The position numbers and the translations under genes are program-made. Source: Carnobacterium_A sp047553015 (lineage in GTDB: Bacteria; Bacillota; Bacilli; Lactobacillales; Carnobacteriaceae). From it: a DNA stretch of 64,000 nt. Below are positions 23,521-32,934 of the stretch, in pieces. Position 1 is the stretch's first letter, and each line of letters begins with the position of its first letter. Under the pieces are notes generated by a model. The model was not told the origin of the DNA. It saw nothing but the letters and a program-made list of their open reading frames with translations, and made no database searches. The stretch covers positions 248,001 through 312,000 of the forward strand of contig NZ_CP180212.1 of assembly GCF_047553015.1 (NCBI RefSeq). Reading direction: 5' to 3'.

Positions 23521-25143
23521 ATGGCAAAAGATATTAAATTTTCAGAAGACGCTCGTGCAGCTATGTTACGTGGTGTGGATATTTTAGCAGATACTGTCAA
23601 AGTAACACTAGGACCCAAAGGAAGAAACGTTGTACTTGAAAAAGCATATGGCTCACCATTAATTACAAACGATGGCGTAACCATCGCAAAAGAAATCGAA
23701 CTAGAAGATCATTTTGAAAATATGGGAGCTAAATTAGTTGTTGAAGTGGCTTCAAAAACAAACGATATTGCGGGTGACGGAACAACAACCGCTACAGTAT
23801 TAACGCAAGCAATCGTTCGTGAAGGTATGAAAAACGTCACAGCTGGAGCAAACCCAGTCGGCATTCGTCGTGGAATCGAACTAGCTACTAAAGTAGCGGT
23901 AGAACAATTAATAGCTATTTCTAAAAAAGTTGAAACCAAAGAATCCATCGCACAAATTGCGGCAATCTCATCTGGAGACAGCGAAGTTGGACAATTGGTT
24001 GCAGATGCAATGGAAAAAGTTGGCAAAGATGGCGTAATTACAATTGAAGAGTCTAAAGGAATTGAAACGGAATTAGACGTTGTTGAAGGAATGCAATTTG
24101 ACCGTGGTTACTTGTCACAATACATGGTAACCGACAACGATAAAATGGAAGCTGTTTTAGAGAATCCATACATCTTAATTACGGATAAAAAAATCTCAAA
24201 CATCCAAGATGTCTTGCCTTTATTAGAACAAATCTTGCAACAAGGTCGTCCGCTTTTAATTATTGCAGACGATGTTGATGGTGAAGCACTGCCAACGCTA
24301 GTATTAAATAAATTGCGTGGCACGTTCAACGTTGTAGCTGTAAAAGCGCCAGGATTTGGTGATCGCCGTAAAGCAATGTTAGAAGATTTGGCTATTTTAA
24401 CCGGTGGAACAGTTATTACAGAAGATTTAGGACTTGAATTGAAAGACACAAGCATCACTGAATTAGGACATGCAGCTAAAATTGTTGTGACAAAAGATTC
24501 AACAACAATTGTTGAAGGAGCAGGTTCTTCAGAGACGATCATGCAACGTGTTTCTTTATTGAAATCTCAAGCTGCTGAAACAACATCTGATTTTGATCGC
24601 GAAAAGTTACAAGAACGTCTTGCTAAACTTTCAGGCGGAGTAGCCGTTATTAAAGTTGGAGCAGCGACAGAAACAGAATTAAGAGAGCGTAAACTTAGAA
24701 TTGAAGATGCCTTAAATGCAGCTCGTGCGGCAGTAGAAGAAGGAATCGTATCTGGCGGAGGAACAGCCTTCATCAATGTTCAAGCAAAAGTTGCCGAGCT
24801 TGAAGAAGAAGGAGACGTCGCTACTGGTATAAAAATCGTGTTGCGCGCTCTAGAAGAGCCTATCCGTCAAATCGTGACAAACGCTGGTTTAGAAGGCGCT
24901 GTTGTCGTTGAAAAAATGAAACAAGTTGAAATGGGTATTGGGTTCAATGCCGCAACAAATGAATGGGTCAATATGATTGAAGCTGGAATTGTTGACCCAA
25001 CTAAAGTTACTCGTTCAGCGTTACAAAATGCAGCAAGTATCGCAGCACTGTTGTTAACAACAGAAGCTGTTGTCGCTAACCAACCAATGCCAGATGCACC
25101 AGCTGGAATGGGAATGGATCAAGGAATGGGCGGTATGATGTAA
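23521..25143 (+). CDS. groEL: chaperonin GroEL
   Basis: The 60-kDa chaperonin subunit (540 aa) assembles as a double heptamer and folds proteins with GroES and ATP. Visible marks are the ATP site DGVTIAKEIELEDHFENMGA and AGDGTTTATVL (about 86-96), and the C-terminal Gly-Met tail (GMGMDQGMGGMM). The start is ATG 23521 behind GAGGTGAAG. Codon use is that of a highly expressed gene. Several long antisense frames inside it are shadows. Confidence 0.99.
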   Translation: MAKDIKFSEDARAAMLRGVDILADTVKVTLGPKGRNVVLEKAYGSPLITNDGVTIAKEIELEDHFENMGAKLVVEVASKTNDIAGDGTTTATVLTQAIVREGMKNVTAGANPVGIRRGIELATKVAVEQLIAISKKVETKESIAQIAAISSGDSEVGQLVADAMEKVGKDGVITIEESKGIETELDVVEGMQFDRGYLSQYMVTDNDKMEAVLENPYILITDKKISNIQDVLPLLEQILQQGRPLLIIADDVDGEALPTLVLNKLRGTFNVVAVKAPGFGDRRKAMLEDLAILTGGTVITEDLGLELKDTSITELGHAAKIVVTKDSTTIVEGAGSSETIMQRVSLLKSQAAETTSDFDREKLQERLAKLSGGVAVIKVGAATETELRERKLRIEDALNAARAAVEEGIVSGGGTAFINVQAKVAELEEEGDVATGIKIVLRALEEPIRQIVTNAGLEGAVVVEKMKQVEMGIGFNAATNEWVNMIEAGIVDPTKVTRSALQNAASIAALLLTTEAVVANQPMPDAPAGMGMDQGMGGMM

Positions 25144-25194
25144 GAAGAGTCAACTCTCTAGTATTAAGGAATGAAAGTGTAAAATAGTTACTAG

Positions 25195-25238
25195 AAAAGA
25201 CTTGTCGTAAGTTTACTAACTTGCGCCAAGTCTTTTTT
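25195..25238 (+). terminator. terminator of groESL
   Basis: AAAAGACTTG (25195-25204) pairs with CAAGTCTTTT (25227-25236), and the inner CGTAAGTT/AACTTGCG segment extends the stem. It ends in six Ts. Confidence 0.9.
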
Positions 25239-25470
25239 GCTTATAGAGTAATAGTATTTTTTTATAGAAGATTTTGGACTAGTGATTATGGTAAGATTGA
25301 GTAGGTTATAATAAAAGATAGTACGTAATTCACTCTAATAAGGGTAAGAAAGTAAGCGCTAAAGAACTAAAACTAGACTGATTTAAAGTGAAATAAACCA
25401 ATCCACCTTATCTCATTAATTAAGAAAAAATACGCACCAACAGTTGTTGGATACATACGGAGGAATAAAT
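25239..25470. other. spacer before the restriction-modification operon
   Basis: No gene. A TATAAT at 25307-25312 is the best -10, but no good -35 is found at the right distance. The ribosome-binding site of hsdM (GGAGG) lies at its right end. Confidence 0.4.
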
Positions 25471-28038
25471 ATGATTACATCAGATGAAATAAAAAGAAGA
25501 TTATGGGATGGCGCCAATGAGTTACGAGGGTCGATGGATGCCAGTCGATACAAAGATTACATGTTAGGACTTATGTTTTACAAATTTTTAAGTGATAAAA
25601 CAATCGATACATTTAGAATGACGAGCGGTATGAAACAACAGACCGAAAAAGAAGTGATTGAAGCTTATCATGAAAACTACCAGCAATATGGAGATCAACT
25701 TGTAAAGATGATTTCTGATGTTCTTGGATATTATGTTTTACCAGAACACTTATATCAAACGTGGATTAGCGCTATCCGTACAGGTGAATTTGAAGTTCAA
25801 AAAGTAACCGATAGTTTGAATAATTTCGAGAGAACAATCGCTGTAACAGGTGATTCAGATGACTTTAAAGGATTATTCTCAAGTTCTACTCTTGACTTGA
25901 CAGATACGGCTTTAGGCAGCAACTTAAATGAACGAAATAAAAATATAAAAGAATTGGTTTTACTTTTTGCTGATTTGAACATGGTCGCCTTGCAAAAGGG
26001 AGATGTATTAGGGAATGCATATGAATATCTAATTGGGCAATTTGCAATGGAGTCTGGAAAGAAAGCAGGGGAATTCTATACTCCACCACAAGTAAGTGAA
26101 GTTATGGCCCAAATTGTTGCTAAAACAAAATCAATTAAATCGATTTATGACCCAACAGTTGGTTCAGGCTCGCTTTTATTAACAGTGAGTAAATACTTAT
26201 CAGAAGATGAGAAAAAAAGATTAGCGTATTATGGCCAAGAAAAAAATACAGCAACCTATAACTTAACTAGAATGAATCTCTTGCTTCATGGTGTACGCCC
26301 AGAGAAAATGACGATTAGCAATGGCGATACACTTGCAGAAGATTGGCCAGAAGACCCGCAGCGTCCTAATGATGGTGTACAATTTGATGCAGTCGTAATG
26401 AATCCACCATACTCAGTAAAGAATTGGAACAAATCAAATTTAAAAATCAGTGACCCACGGTTTGAAGTCGCAGGAGTTTTACCGCCTGATTCAAAAGGAG
26501 ACTATGCCTTTCTTTTACATGGACTGTTCCACTTAGGTCAACAAGGAACAATGGCGATTGTCTTGCCTCATGGGGTGCTATTCAGAGGAGGATCAGAAGG
26601 CGAAATACGTAAACGATTATTAGCGAAGAATTATATTGATACCATCATTGGTCTTCCAGATAAATTATTTACAAACACAGGTATTCCAGTTACGGTACTT
26701 ATTTTGAAAAAAAATCGCCCACTTGGCGCACCTGTACTGATGATTGATGCTTCTAAAACATTTGTAAAAGAGGGGAAGCAAAACGTTTTACAAGAAAAAG
26801 ATATTGCTAAAATCGTAGATACTTATGCGACGAGTAGTGAAGAAGTTGGCTATAGTCACTTGGCAACGAGAGATGAAATTGTAGAAAATGACTACAACTT
26901 AAATATTCCGCGTTACATTGAAACAATTGATGGAGAAGTTTCACATGATGTAGATGCACACTTGTGTGGAGGAATTCCTTTTAAAAATATTGCAGAATTA
27001 AAGGTATTACAAGAATCTGTTCCAATGATTATCGAACAAGCGTTGAAAGAAGTTCGTAGTGGGTATGTTGAACTAACAGAACCAGTAGCAGCATTAACAA
27101 AAAAAGTGTTGAATGATGATCATGTTAGTCAAAAATCAAAAGCAGTTGAGCAACAATTAAAAGTTTATCTAGATAAGTATTGGGAATTATTAAAAATAAT
27201 CGATGACGTAAATGGGGTTACTGAACTTCGTGATGCGATGTTGCTAGAGATTAAGGAATTACTATTGGCATTCAAGCACATAAATGAATACGATGGTTAC
27301 CAAATTATTGCTGAAATTTGGAAAGAAAAACTGACTGAAGACGCAGAGATTATTGCTTTGACTGATTTCTATACTGCTGGTCGTACTCGAGTACCATTAA
27401 TGGTAACGAAAGGCACAGGTAAGAAAAAACGAGAAGAACAAGACGGTTGGATAGGCAGTATCGTATCGAATGATTTAATCAAGAAACAGTTATTTTCTGA
27501 AGATGTTGTTGCAATAGAAGAAAAAGAAGCAAGACTTTCTGAAGTTGAAGCGGAATTAATGGATTTAGTCGAAGCAGTAAAAGTGGAAGATAGTGACGAA
27601 GAAAGTGCGTTGAGTGAAGCGTTAAATGAGAAAGAAGATGCCTTCACAATTGGTCTAGTTCGCTCGTTATTAAAAGAAGCTACAAAAGGAAATACAGACT
27701 ATACGTTATTGAAAAAAGTAGAAGATTTCTTAAATGAAAAAACAATATTAAATCGTGAAGTAAAGAGACTAGATCAAGAATTAAAACAAGCAACTGAATC
27801 ACGTATTGAAACGTTAACGAATGAAGAAATTGATGACCTTATGCATGAAAAGTGGTTTGGTTCTCTCGTTTCTAAAGTGATGCGCTTAGTTGAAAATCCT
27901 TTAACAGAAGAATTAGCCGTATTAGAACAACTACGAAATCGTTATTCTAAAACATTATCTACTTTAGAAGAAGAAGGAAACAAATTAGAGCAAGAATTAG
28001 AAGAAATGATGCAGCAATTGGTGGTGAGTGAGTCTTGA
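25471..28038 (+). CDS. hsdM: type I restriction-modification system, DNA methyltransferase subunit HsdM (oversized)
   Basis: HsdM methylates adenine N6 in the bipartite site chosen by HsdS. ATG 25471 is preceded by GGAGG; the frame extends upstream to a TTG at 25444 without a better site. HsdM_N helical domain covers about 1-165; GEFYTPPQV near 202 begins the catalytic part; the SAM motif DPTVGSGS is at 227-234 and the catalytic NPPY at 311-314. Classical HsdM is about 500-540 aa, whereas this is 855 aa. The extra 330 or so residues are charged, largely helical and coiled-coil-like, especially from 660 on. Its end overlaps hsdS by 4 bp. Confidence 0.95.
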   Translation: MITSDEIKRRLWDGANELRGSMDASRYKDYMLGLMFYKFLSDKTIDTFRMTSGMKQQTEKEVIEAYHENYQQYGDQLVKMISDVLGYYVLPEHLYQTWISAIRTGEFEVQKVTDSLNNFERTIAVTGDSDDFKGLFSSSTLDLTDTALGSNLNERNKNIKELVLLFADLNMVALQKGDVLGNAYEYLIGQFAMESGKKAGEFYTPPQVSEVMAQIVAKTKSIKSIYDPTVGSGSLLLTVSKYLSEDEKKRLAYYGQEKNTATYNLTRMNLLLHGVRPEKMTISNGDTLAEDWPEDPQRPNDGVQFDAVVMNPPYSVKNWNKSNLKISDPRFEVAGVLPPDSKGDYAFLLHGLFHLGQQGTMAIVLPHGVLFRGGSEGEIRKRLLAKNYIDTIIGLPDKLFTNTGIPVTVLILKKNRPLGAPVLMIDASKTFVKEGKQNVLQEKDIAKIVDTYATSSEEVGYSHLATRDEIVENDYNLNIPRYIETIDGEVSHDVDAHLCGGIPFKNIAELKVLQESVPMIIEQALKEVRSGYVELTEPVAALTKKVLNDDHVSQKSKAVEQQLKVYLDKYWELLKIIDDVNGVTELRDAMLLEIKELLLAFKHINEYDGYQIIAEIWKEKLTEDAEIIALTDFYTAGRTRVPLMVTKGTGKKKREEQDGWIGSIVSNDLIKKQLFSEDVVAIEEKEARLSEVEAELMDLVEAVKVEDSDEESALSEALNEKEDAFTIGLVRSLLKEATKGNTDYTLLKKVEDFLNEKTILNREVKRLDQELKQATESRIETLTNEEIDDLMHEKWFGSLVSKVMRLVENPLTEELAVLEQLRNRYSKTLSTLEEEGNKLEQELEEMMQQLVVSES

Positions 28039-29261
28039 AAGAAAAAAAAATAGCACCCAGAAGGAGATTCAAAGATTTTACTAAAGAGTGGAATTTAAAT
28101 AAGCTAGAAAATATGGGAAAATTTGGTAAAACATATTCATACTCACGAGCTCAAGAAGGTGATGGGGAATATCATCATATTCATTATGGTGATATACACG
28201 TCAAGTACACTGGATTTATTACTAAAAATACTATAGTTCCTTCGTTATCAGTTCAAGGTGAATTCGATCTGTTAAAAGAAAATGACGTGGTTATAGCAGA
28301 TGCTTCTGAAGATTACGTTGACTTAGGAAAAACGATTATTATTCAACAAATTGGTAATAAGAAAATAATAGCTGGATTACACACGTTCAAATTTACACCG
28401 AATGAAAATTTAAACTCTAAATTCTATCTTTACTATTCACAAACAAATTTATTTAAGAAATTTAGCTATAAAACTGGGACAGGAATTTCGGTATTTGGGA
28501 TATCAAAAGCGAACATAAAGAAGATGCAGTTAAATACACCGGAGCAAGAGGAACAACAAAAAATCGGAAAGTTTTTTAAGCACTTAGATCAAATGATTTC
28601 TCTCGAACAGTATAAGTTAGAAAAAACAAAAGCTCTAAAATTTGGTTATCTTGCTGAGATGTTTCCCACTGAAGGTGAGCAAGCACCAAAAAGAAGATTT
28701 GCAGGATTTACGGATGAATGGAAGCAGGAAAAATTAAATAAAGTAGCAGATTATCGTAGTGGAAAAGCCCATGAAAGAAATGTAGTAGATAGTGGTAAAT
28801 ATATTATCGTTAACTCAAAGTTCGTGTCTACAAATGGTCGTGTTAAAAAATTTTCCGATGTACAAATTGAGTCTTTAAAAAAGGGAGAATTAGCTTTTGT
28901 GCTTAGTGATATTCCAAATGGTAAAGCTCTAGCAAAAATATTTTTAATAGAAGATGATAGATTATTTACTTTAAATCAACGTGTAGCTGGTATCTCACCT
29001 AAAGAAAATACAGATTCTTATTTTCTTAAAGAATTGATGAATAGAAATAACTATTTCTTGAAATTTGACGGTGGAGTTGGTCAAACAAATTTATCGAATT
29101 CAGATGTTAAAAATTTTGAAAGCGGCTATCCTTGCTTCGAAGAACAACAAGCAATCGGTATGTTCTTCAAAAAGCTAGACGACAAAATCACGAACCAACA
29201 ACAAAAACTCGACAAACTAAAAGAAATGAAGCAAGCATATTTAGAAGAAATGTTTGTGTAA
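28035..29261 (+). CDS. hsdS: type I restriction-modification system, specificity subunit HsdS
   Basis: HsdS reads the DNA target with two target-recognition domains. The 408-aa protein is an internal repeat: each half begins APRRRFKDFTKEW / APKRRFAGFTDEW (residues about 6 and 217) and ends with a conserved helix, EEQQKIGKFFKHLDQMI / EEQQAIGMFFKKLDDKI, followed by a Lys/Gln-rich coiled coil and LAEMF / LEEMF. The variable regions between are unrelated to each other, so the site is bipartite and asymmetric. TTG 28035 is the start, overlapping hsdM. No second hsdS or recombinase is nearby. Confidence 0.95.
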   Translation: MKEKKIAPRRRFKDFTKEWNLNKLENMGKFGKTYSYSRAQEGDGEYHHIHYGDIHVKYTGFITKNTIVPSLSVQGEFDLLKENDVVIADASEDYVDLGKTIIIQQIGNKKIIAGLHTFKFTPNENLNSKFYLYYSQTNLFKKFSYKTGTGISVFGISKANIKKMQLNTPEQEEQQKIGKFFKHLDQMISLEQYKLEKTKALKFGYLAEMFPTEGEQAPKRRFAGFTDEWKQEKLNKVADYRSGKAHERNVVDSGKYIIVNSKFVSTNGRVKKFSDVQIESLKKGELAFVLSDIPNGKALAKIFLIEDDRLFTLNQRVAGISPKENTDSYFLKELMNRNNYFLKFDGGVGQTNLSNSDVKNFESGYPCFEEQQAIGMFFKKLDDKITNQQQKLDKLKEMKQAYLEEMFV

Positions 29262-29275
29262 AAAGGTGGGATGGA

Positions 29276-32200
29276 ATGAGTAATGCACCGAAAAATATTT
29301 CAGAAGCAGGCTTTCAAGACCGTTTTGTAGAAAGATTACACCGATTTAAATGGGAATCGCCTGAAGAATTAGATGGAACAAAACGAAAAGTAACAACCGA
29401 AGACTTAATCAATCATTGGCGCAGTGAATTAAATCGGATTAACGTGGATCAACTGGAAGGTATTCCTTTAACGGACAATGAATTTAGCCAAGTGATGGCC
29501 CAAGTGGATAAAATTACCAATAGTTTTGAAGCAGCGAAATTACTGGCAATGGAAGGATCTAAAGGTAAAATAGATGGTATTTACCGAGATGCGGATACAC
29601 GCGTGACAAGAGAACAAATTACGCTCACTATCTTCAAAAAGGCACAAGTAAGTGGCGGAGATTCTAGCTACCGTATCGCAAGAGAAGTAGCGACACCTAA
29701 TGGCAACCGTTTTGATATAGTTTTACTAATCAATGGGTTGCCGCTTATTAATATTGAACAAAAACGTGCAGATAAAACCTTGGATGAAGCCTTTAGTCAA
29801 TTTGAACGGTATTACAAAGAGAGAGAATATACGAAGAATTTCATGGCCTTTTCACAAATGATGGTGATTACTTCTGAAGTAGCCACTCGTTATTTTGCTA
29901 CACCTAAAACGGTTCTTGATTTTAACCCAAGCTTTTTATTCCATTGGGCAGATCAAGATAATATCCCAGTAAATAATTGGGAAGAAGTTATTGGCCAATT
30001 TTTGATGATTCCAATGGCACATCAAATGGTCGGAGATTATTTAGTTATTGATCAAGCAAAAGAGGAAGAAGATCGGCGACATATGCTCATGCGTTCTTAT
30101 CAAGTCCATGCCTTACAAGCTGTTGAAGGAGCAGCGTTTGGCTGGGATAATAAAGAACGAATTCCTCATGGTGGTTTCGTGTGGCATACAACCGGTTCAG
30201 GAAAAACAATTACGAGTTTTAAAACGGCCCTTTTTCTTTCGACACGAGCCGGCTTTGATAAAGTCGTCTTTCTTTTAGATCGTCGTGAGTTGGATAGCCG
30301 GACAAGCGAGGATTTTAAAGCTTACGCAGCCTATGAATCGATTTCTGTCGATGGGACAAAACATACTTACGGACTACGTAAAATAATGCATTCACCCAAT
30401 AGCGGTATCGTTGTCACAACCACATTCAAACTAAATAGTTTAGTGAAAGATTTGATTGAAGCAGATGATACTCATTTAGCCGACAAGCGAATCGTATTTA
30501 TTATTGACGAAGCACACCGGACAACAATGGGACAAATGATGGGGACCATTAAAGATTATTTTGGTGCGAATAGTTTATTTTTTGGCTACACAGGAACGCC
30601 ACTGTTTGATGAAAATCAAGCTAAAGGAAAAATAAATCAAAAAAGTGAAGTCATTGATACAACAGAAAAACTATTTGGTCCACTGATTCATCGGTACACG
30701 ATTGAAGAAGCGATTGCTGATAAAAACGTTTTAGGCTTTCATGTTGATTATATCAATACTGGTGAATTTAGTAGTTACGAAAACTTGAGAGAACAGTTAA
30801 TCAATTTGCTAAAAAAAGAGCATCCAGAAACTGAAGAAAGAACAATAGAACGACAAGTACAAGAATTAACGGATTTAGAAGTTGAAAAAGCAGCAAAAGA
30901 AGAAAGTCTGTTAGTGTATCATGATGAAACGCACATTCCACGAGTAGTAGAAGAAATTTTGGCCCAGTGGGATGCTCAATCTCAAGATCGAACATTCAAT
31001 GCGATTTTAACTGTTGCCTATAAAAAACGTGTGATGGCTTATTTTGACGAATTTAAAAAACAAATGAAAGAAAAAGATAGCCAATTGAATATCGTAATGA
31101 CATTTAGTTTCGGTACGACCAATGAAGCAGAACGGATGGATCCAGCGATCATTGAAAATATGTTCAAAGAGTACGGCTTGTTTACTGGGATTGAGTTTGT
31201 AGTTGGCGATCAAAAACGTGGAGAAGAAGCTTACTTTGAAGATGTTATTGAACGAGCAGCTAAAGGAGGAAGTGGCCGTAATCCTAAAAATATTGACCTT
31301 GTTATTGTGGCAGATCAATTATTAACGGGTTATAACTCTAAACTGTTAAACACCCTTTATGTTGATCGCTCGTTGGGACTACATGGCTTGATTCAAGCTT
31401 ATTCGAGAACAAATCGAATTTACGGTTCGACAAAAGAATTTGGAACAATTGTTAATTTTCAATATCCGAAAATCACTGAAGAAATGGTTAATATTGCTTT
31501 AAAACTCTATGGTAGTGGTGGGACGAGTAGCAAAGCGATTGTTGAGCCTTATTTAACAGCAAGTGAAAAGTTTAGACTCCTATTAATTGATATGAGGGAG
31601 GTATTGCCTGATCCAACAAATTGGCAAGCCATCCAACCGTTAGAAGAGGCAAAAAAATTATTCGTACAAGCGTATAAAGAGGCTTCAGAACAATTTAACT
31701 TAGTTGAACAATATTATGAATATCAGTGGAATGATGAGGCATTTGGAATGGATGAACGAACGTGGTTCTATTACATAGGTGCCTATCGCAACTTGATAGT
31801 TGAAGAAGGAGGAGATTTACCCTTGCCTCCACCAGTTCCGATGCTAGCAGGAAAAACAAAATTAGCAGGAACACAAGTTATCGATGCCAATCATATCTTG
31901 AATTTAATTGGCTCTAAAACAACTTCAACTAATGGGAGACAAGTTATTGATACGGAAACATTGCGTATTATTTACCAACAGATTGAAGAATTAAGTAACC
32001 TTGGTGAAAATGAACAAGCGAAATTATTAAAAGAGTTTGTCGTGGAAGAATTAGAAGCGGGAAAGATTTCGAGTGAGATTAATTTTGATCAAGCGTTTGA
32101 AGAGTGGAAGAATGATAAAAAGAAAACCTTTATTTACGAAGTCGCAAAAGAGTGGGGAGTAGATGGGGAGGTTTTTGAAAAATCTGTTGAAGCGTATTCA

Positions 32201-32365
32201 CTCACTTCGCCAAAAGATATTCCGTTTATTGATGACTTGATAGGAAGTTTAGATTTTTCTTCTGCAACTAAAAAACAAGGAAGCAATCAACTGATGCACA
32301 ACTTTGCATTAACACCCTATCTCATAAAGACTGTTCCGCAAATTAAAACAAAATTTAAATTATAA
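29276..32365 (+). CDS. hsdR: type I restriction-modification system, endonuclease subunit HsdR
   Basis: HsdR translocates DNA and cuts it at a distance when the site is unmethylated. ATG 29276 follows AAGGTGG; the frame is open further up inside hsdS but that start is unlikely. The 1029 residues comprise the PD-(D/E)xK nuclease (D147, E161-Q-K163 in LPLINIEQK), a superfamily 2 motor with Walker A GSGKT (307-311) and DEAH (411-414), motif FFGYTGTPLF, and a helical C-terminus. All key residues are present, so the enzyme looks active. It is the third gene, giving the order M-S-R. Confidence 0.96.
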   Translation: MSNAPKNISEAGFQDRFVERLHRFKWESPEELDGTKRKVTTEDLINHWRSELNRINVDQLEGIPLTDNEFSQVMAQVDKITNSFEAAKLLAMEGSKGKIDGIYRDADTRVTREQITLTIFKKAQVSGGDSSYRIAREVATPNGNRFDIVLLINGLPLINIEQKRADKTLDEAFSQFERYYKEREYTKNFMAFSQMMVITSEVATRYFATPKTVLDFNPSFLFHWADQDNIPVNNWEEVIGQFLMIPMAHQMVGDYLVIDQAKEEEDRRHMLMRSYQVHALQAVEGAAFGWDNKERIPHGGFVWHTTGSGKTITSFKTALFLSTRAGFDKVVFLLDRRELDSRTSEDFKAYAAYESISVDGTKHTYGLRKIMHSPNSGIVVTTTFKLNSLVKDLIEADDTHLADKRIVFIIDEAHRTTMGQMMGTIKDYFGANSLFFGYTGTPLFDENQAKGKINQKSEVIDTTEKLFGPLIHRYTIEEAIADKNVLGFHVDYINTGEFSSYENLREQLINLLKKEHPETEERTIERQVQELTDLEVEKAAKEESLLVYHDETHIPRVVEEILAQWDAQSQDRTFNAILTVAYKKRVMAYFDEFKKQMKEKDSQLNIVMTFSFGTTNEAERMDPAIIENMFKEYGLFTGIEFVVGDQKRGEEAYFEDVIERAAKGGSGRNPKNIDLVIVADQLLTGYNSKLLNTLYVDRSLGLHGLIQAYSRTNRIYGSTKEFGTIVNFQYPKITEEMVNIALKLYGSGGTSSKAIVEPYLTASEKFRLLLIDMREVLPDPTNWQAIQPLEEAKKLFVQAYKEASEQFNLVEQYYEYQWNDEAFGMDERTWFYYIGAYRNLIVEEGGDLPLPPPVPMLAGKTKLAGTQVIDANHILNLIGSKTTSTNGRQVIDTETLRIIYQQIEELSNLGENEQAKLLKEFVVEELEAGKISSEINFDQAFEEWKNDKKKTFIYEVAKEWGVDGEVFEKSVEAYSLTSPKDIPFIDDLIGSLDFSSATKKQGSNQLMHNFALTPYLIKTVPQIKTKFKL

Positions 32366-32414
32366 AAATAAGGTTTAGCTCAGTAGTTTCCGTTAGTACT
32401 AATTAAAATTACTG

Positions 32415-32441
32415 AAACACTCGCATTTTTTGTGAGTGTTT
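32415..32441 (+). terminator. likely terminator of the hsd operon
   Basis: An 11-bp stem (32415-32425 with 32431-32441, one G-T pair) lies 50 bases after hsdR and ends in T4. Confidence 0.7.
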
Positions 32442-32472
32442 TAAAGGGCTATCCTGCTAAAAAGATAGTTAG

Positions 32473-32524
32473 ACTAAAAGAATTCCTTGTGAGCTATAGG
32501 CTACTCATAAGGAATTCTTTTAGT
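32473..32524. repeat. 21-bp near-perfect inverted repeat
   Basis: The arms 32473-32493 and 32504-32524 differ at one position (a G-U pair in RNA) around a 10-nt loop, and T5 follows on the right. It may act as a second, bidirectional terminator between hsdR and the opposing genes. The stem is longer than other terminators in the window. Confidence 0.75.
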
Positions 32525-32603
32525 TTTTATCTTTCAATGGATGCGTTCATGGTAGTTAGAAGGAACGTTTAAAAGGCTATCCGCTTTTATATTAATCGAT
32601 TCT

Positions 32604-32909
32604 TTATTCTTTATTGCCATAATACTCATAAGCGAAATAACCTGCTAATAATCCAAATGCAGCTCCAAAAGTAAGGATAAAGGATAATTGAGATGGAAAG
32701 AACAGACTAAATAAAAGTCCAATGAGAGAACCAACGATGGGTCCTAAAGGGATCAGGCTATCCAACAAAATTTGAGCTTTTTTCGTTTTTTTCTTATTTT
32801 GTATTCCTTGTTTAGATTTCTTTTTAAGTCTGGTGATAACAAATAGAGCGATTCCGCCTACAAGTACTAGAGGCAATAAGATACGTATAATCTCCACAGT
32901 TGAATCCAT
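32604..32909 (-). CDS. small membrane protein, 101 aa
   Basis: Not recognised. An N-terminal helix (about residues 5-26) is followed by a very basic cytoplasmic stretch (RLKKKSKQGIQNKKKTKKAQ), and then two helices rich in Gly and Phe (about 50-70 and 74-95, IVGSLIGLLFSLFFPSQLSF region). ATG 32909 lies behind AAAGGATG. It is co-directional with, and 25 bp from, the upstream acetyltransferase, so the two may be co-transcribed. Confidence 0.6.
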   Translation of the reverse strand: MDSTVEIIRILLPLVLVGGIALFVITRLKKKSKQGIQNKKKTKKAQILLDSLIPLGPIVGSLIGLLFSLFFPSQLSFILTFGAAFGLLAGYFAYEYYGNKE

Positions 32910-32934
32910 ATAAAGACATCCTTTCTATGTTAAG

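Noticed and set aside
23709..24776. Several antisense frames in groEL
   Set aside because: Codon bias of highly expressed groEL removes stops on the other strand; the products are low-complexity Ser/Thr/Ala-rich shadows.
28035..29261. Phase-variable hsdS (inverting recognition domains)
   Set aside because: The two halves share conserved ends, which is normal for HsdS. There is no second hsdS, silent cassette or recombinase nearby.
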